DNA from: an uncultured Pseudomonadota bacterium
Lineage (GTDB): Bacteria; Pseudomonadota; Gammaproteobacteria; Burkholderiales; Thiobacillaceae
Length of the DNA stretch: 7,943 bases
Direction of reading: 5' to 3'
NCBI GenBank assembly: GCA_903918705.1
Contig: CAIXFP010000257.1
Coordinates: 1 to 7,943, forward strand
How positions within the stretch are numbered: the stretch's first letter is position 1; each line of letters opens with the position of its first letter. A program made the position numbers and the translations under genes. The notes beneath the pieces were generated by a model. The model did no database searches. It was not told the origin of the DNA and worked only from the letters and a program-made list of their open reading frames with translations. Below, piece after piece: positions 5,985 to 7,943 of the stretch.

Positions 5985-6563
5985 ATGCGCGTTTTATTGA
6001 TTGCCTTCGTTCTTGCCCTGTTCGCAATCAACGCCCAGGCGGTGGACCCCGCCAGCATCCCTCAGGCCAAGGCCACCAAGCTGGGCCTCTATCTGGAAGC
6101 CAAGGATGTTCCGGCATTCCTGAAAGCTCACGCGCCCAAGGTGCTGTTCGTGGACGTGCGCACCCCCGAGGAAGTGCTGTTCGTCGGATCCCCGACGGGC
6201 ATCGATGGCCAGGCTCCCTTCGGCATCATGCATTATGAAAAGTGGGACTCCGCCAAGAACACCTTCCCGCGCAACCCCAACCCGGACTTCCTTTCACAAT
6301 TCGAGGTGTTCGCTTTGGACAAGGGGATCGACAAGACCGACCCTGTCGTCCTGATCTGCCGTTCCGGCGACCGCAGCGCCATGTCCGCCGATCTGTTGGC
6401 CCGCTACGGCTACACCAACGTCTGGTCGGTGGTGGACGGCTTCGAGGGCGATATGGCCAAGGATGGCCCCAACAAGGGCAAGCGCACCGTGAACGGATGG
6501 AAGAACGCCGGCCTGCCATGGAGCTATGACATCGATCAGAACAGGATCACCATGGGCAAATAA
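5985..6563 (+). CDS. Secreted single-domain rhodanese-like sulfurtransferase
   Basis: A 192-residue precursor. Residues 1-19 form a signal peptide (hydrophobic core LLIAFVLALFAI, cleavage likely after AQA), so the enzyme should be periplasmic. The mature protein has one rhodanese domain: VDVRTPEE (56-63), and the active-site loop CRSGDRS (125-131) with catalytic Cys125, which would carry a persulfide. Between these lies a longer loop (about 67-104) and after the active site the extension DGPNKGKRTVNGWKNAGLPW. Rhodaneses move sulfane sulfur from donors such as thiosulfate or persulfides to acceptors such as thiols or cyanide. GGAGA lies seven bases before the ATG. Close spacing (33 bp) with the DUF302 gene and an SQR-like enzyme upstream suggests it handles sulfane sulfur made at the membrane. 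Natural donor and acceptor are unknown. Confidence 0.92.
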   Translation: MRVLLIAFVLALFAINAQAVDPASIPQAKATKLGLYLEAKDVPAFLKAHAPKVLFVDVRTPEEVLFVGSPTGIDGQAPFGIMHYEKWDSAKNTFPRNPNPDFLSQFEVFALDKGIDKTDPVVLICRSGDRSAMSADLLARYGYTNVWSVVDGFEGDMAKDGPNKGKRTVNGWKNAGLPWSYDIDQNRITMGK

Positions 6564-6579
6564 GCGCAGCATGCCCGTT

Positions 6580-6603
6580 TCTGGCCAGGGCATCCTGGCC
6601 AGA
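6580..6603 (+). other. Strong intercistronic stem-loop between rhodanese and haem-protein genes
   Basis: TCTGGCCAGG (6580-6589) and CCTGGCCAGA (6594-6603) form a perfect 10-bp stem with a four-base GCAT loop, 16 bp after the rhodanese stop. No T-run follows and the next ribosome site begins only 12 bp later, so partial termination, transcript processing or mRNA protection is more likely than full termination. Confidence 0.5.
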
Positions 6604-6625
6604 CCCACTCTCTCAAGGAATAACC

Positions 6626-7198
6626 ATGACCCACGCCGGCAAATTCGCCCCCCTTATCCTGGCCCTTGCGGTCAGCCTTCCCGTTCACGCCGCCGAGTCC
6701 GATCCCCTGATCGCGGCACGGCAAGCCTCCATGTTGTTGGTCAAGACACTGGGGGGCGAACTGACCGCCGCCATGACCAGCGGTGGCTCGGAGAAGGCCG
6801 TGACGGTATGCAAGGATCGGGCTCCCGCCATCACCGCCGAAATATCGAAGCAGACCGGCATGGACGTGCGCCGCGTCAGCAGCCACAACCGCAACCCGAA
6901 CGCGGTACCCGATGCCTGGGAAGCCGAGGCCATCGCGACCCTGGAGAAACGCCTGGCCGCGGGTGAGAAGCCGGAAACCCTGGAAGTTTCCGCCATGGTG
7001 ACGGATGCCGGCGGCAAGACCTTCCGCTATGCCAGAGCCATCGTCACCCAACCCCGCTGCCTGAGTTGCCATGGCTCGACCGAGGACATCCCGGATACGG
7101 TAAAGGCCAAGCTGGCCATCGCCTACCCGGCCGACAAGGCCGTGGGCTATGCGCCCGGCATGCTGCGCGGCATCATCACGATCAAGAAGGCGATGTAA
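6626..7198 (+). CDS. Secreted DUF3365 (Tll0287-like) c-type haem protein
   Basis: A 190-residue precursor with a signal peptide (about 1-22, ending PVHA) and therefore a periplasmic protein. Seen: the DUF3365/Tll0287-like marks VCKDRAPAI with Cys62, VRRVSSHNRNPNAVPDAWE (81-99), the single haem c site CLSCH (Cys145, Cys148, His149), and the C-terminal GYAPGMLRGIITIKK. Family members bind one haem in a PAS-like fold, with a role suggested in redox sensing or electron transfer. AAGGAA at 6615-6620 is five bases before the ATG. It follows the rhodanese gene by 62 bp, across a perfect stem-loop. It may accept electrons in the cluster or sense NO or sulfide; neither is shown by the sequence. Confidence 0.9.
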   Translation: MTHAGKFAPLILALAVSLPVHAAESDPLIAARQASMLLVKTLGGELTAAMTSGGSEKAVTVCKDRAPAITAEISKQTGMDVRRVSSHNRNPNAVPDAWEAEAIATLEKRLAAGEKPETLEVSAMVTDAGGKTFRYARAIVTQPRCLSCHGSTEDIPDTVKAKLAIAYPADKAVGYAPGMLRGIITIKKAM

Positions 7199-7270
7199 AC
7201 GGAAGTGGGGGGCGGGCCTCCTCCATGACCGCGGTACTTCCCACCTCCTGCTTCGCTAACCAGATCTGCC

Positions 7271-7943
7271 ATGTCCGATTCCGCCGACTCCCGCCTGCAA
7301 TACTTCCCCGTTGCCTTCTTTGCCATGATCATGGGCCTGGGCGGCCTCACCATTGCCTGGATGCACGCCGAGGAAGCGCTCGTGCTGGGCTTCTCCATCA
7401 GTTTCTGGCTGCTGCTGCTGACCACGGTCGCCTTCCTCCTGCTGGCGGCGTTCTACGCCGTGAAACTGGTGAAATACCGGGCGGCGGCGGTCGAGGAATG
7501 GGGGCATCCGGTGAAAATGAATTTCGTGCCGACGCTGAGCGTCGCCATGATTCTGCTGTCCATCGCCTGGCTGCCCTATTCGCTGCCCTACTCCAAGCTG
7601 CTCTGGCTGACCGGGGCGGGGCTGCATCTGGTGCTCACCCTGCACGTCGTCACCCAGTGGATGCACCACAGCAAATTCGAGGTCACTCACCTCAATCCGG
7701 CCTGGTTCATCCCCGTGGTGGGCAATATCCTGATTCCCATCGCCGGGGTACAACACGCGCCGATCGAACTGTCCTGGTTCTTCTTCAGCATCGGCATCAC
7801 CTTCTGGCCGGTACTGCTGGCCATCATCTTCAACCGGGTCATCTTCCACGGCAGCCTGCCGGAACGTCTGCTGCCCACGCTGTTCATCCTGATCGCGCCG
7901 CCGGCCGTGGGCTTCATTTCCTATGTGAAACTCACCGGCGAAG
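7271..7943 (+). CDS. TehA/SLAC1-family (TDT) membrane transporter, 3' end outside window
   Basis: The first 224 codons of a polytopic inner-membrane protein; family members run to roughly 320 residues, so about one third is missing. Seen: an N-terminal YFPVAFFAMIMGLGGLTIAW (11-30) typical of TehA/SLAC1 proteins, then hydrophobic segments near 41-63, 85-104, 106-130, 143-160, 165-189 and 200-219, and the family-like LNPAWFIPVVGNILIPIAG (141-159). This family includes tellurite-resistance TehA, dicarboxylate carriers, plant SLAC1 anion channels and the yeast sulfite exporter Ssu1. ATG 7271 is the first start after an in-frame TGA (7226-7228); no clear ribosome site precedes it. It ends the visible cluster, 72 bp after the haem protein. 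Export of sulfite or another sulfur oxyanion would fit the neighbours, but the substrate is unproven. Confidence 0.88.
   Translation, partial: MSDSADSRLQYFPVAFFAMIMGLGGLTIAWMHAEEALVLGFSISFWLLLLTTVAFLLLAAFYAVKLVKYRAAAVEEWGHPVKMNFVPTLSVAMILLSIAWLPYSLPYSKLLWLTGAGLHLVLTLHVVTQWMHHSKFEVTHLNPAWFIPVVGNILIPIAGVQHAPIELSWFFFSIGITFWPVLLAIIFNRVIFHGSLPERLLPTLFILIAPPAVGFISYVKLTGE

Noticed and set aside
7201..7241. GGAAGT/ACTTCC inverted repeat between haem-protein and transporter genes
   Set aside because: Only six base pairs across a 29-base loop; too weak to call a terminator or operator.
7256..7849. 197-codon minus-strand open frame
   Set aside because: Antisense to the TehA/SLAC1-type transporter; its charged, low-complexity product is typical of the reverse of a membrane protein.

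Overview
The window (about 62-65 % GC by eye) looks like chromosomal DNA of a motile, respiring Gram-negative proteobacterium. A betaproteobacterium of the Rhodocyclales/Nitrosomonadales kind is most likely. This rests on codon style and on the combination of a FliA-type promoter, a PilZ flagellar regulator, a CheB-CheR fusion, an SQR-like flavoprotein and a group II truncated haemoglobin; it is inference, not a database match. I see no RNA genes, insertion sequences, CRISPR arrays or signs of recent transfer.

Left block (1-3788), motility control. A minus-strand reading frame open for 555 codons from ATG 1666 to the window edge encodes one polypeptide: an unassigned N-terminal domain of about 97 residues, a complete CheB methylesterase domain with its Ser-His-Asp triad, then a CheR methyltransferase domain. 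It is easily missed because its stop lies outside the window and a long antisense frame covers it. It is divergently arranged, across a 194-bp intergenic region, with a methyl-accepting chemotaxis protein (MCP) that has only a membrane hairpin and no ligand-binding domain. That MCP has a good sigma-28 (FliA) promoter match and carries a C-terminal DxxxQ motif like the catalytic site of the CheZ phosphatase. Twenty bases after it lies a YcgR-like PilZ protein with intact c-di-GMP-binding motifs. Together they read as a small module joining receptor methylation, CheY signalling and c-di-GMP control of the flagellum.

Right block (3967-7943), sulfur/redox cluster. Six plus-strand genes with gaps of 21-72 bp form a probable operon: an SQR-like FAD oxidoreductase lacking one expected redox cysteine, a group II truncated haemoglobin, a DUF302 protein with an unusual CGCC cluster, a secreted single-domain rhodanese, a secreted DUF3365 (Tll0287-like) monohaem protein, and the first two thirds of a TehA/SLAC1 (TDT) transporter. 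The content suggests handling of reduced sulfur (sulfide, persulfide, sulfite) with a link to NO/O2 chemistry: oxidation at the membrane, sulfur transfer in the periplasm and anion export. This is inference from content and order; no substrate is shown by the sequence.

The two blocks are separated by 178 bp (3789-3966) containing a stem-loop and a weak promoter-like sequence. No gene-free stretch exceeds 300 bases.
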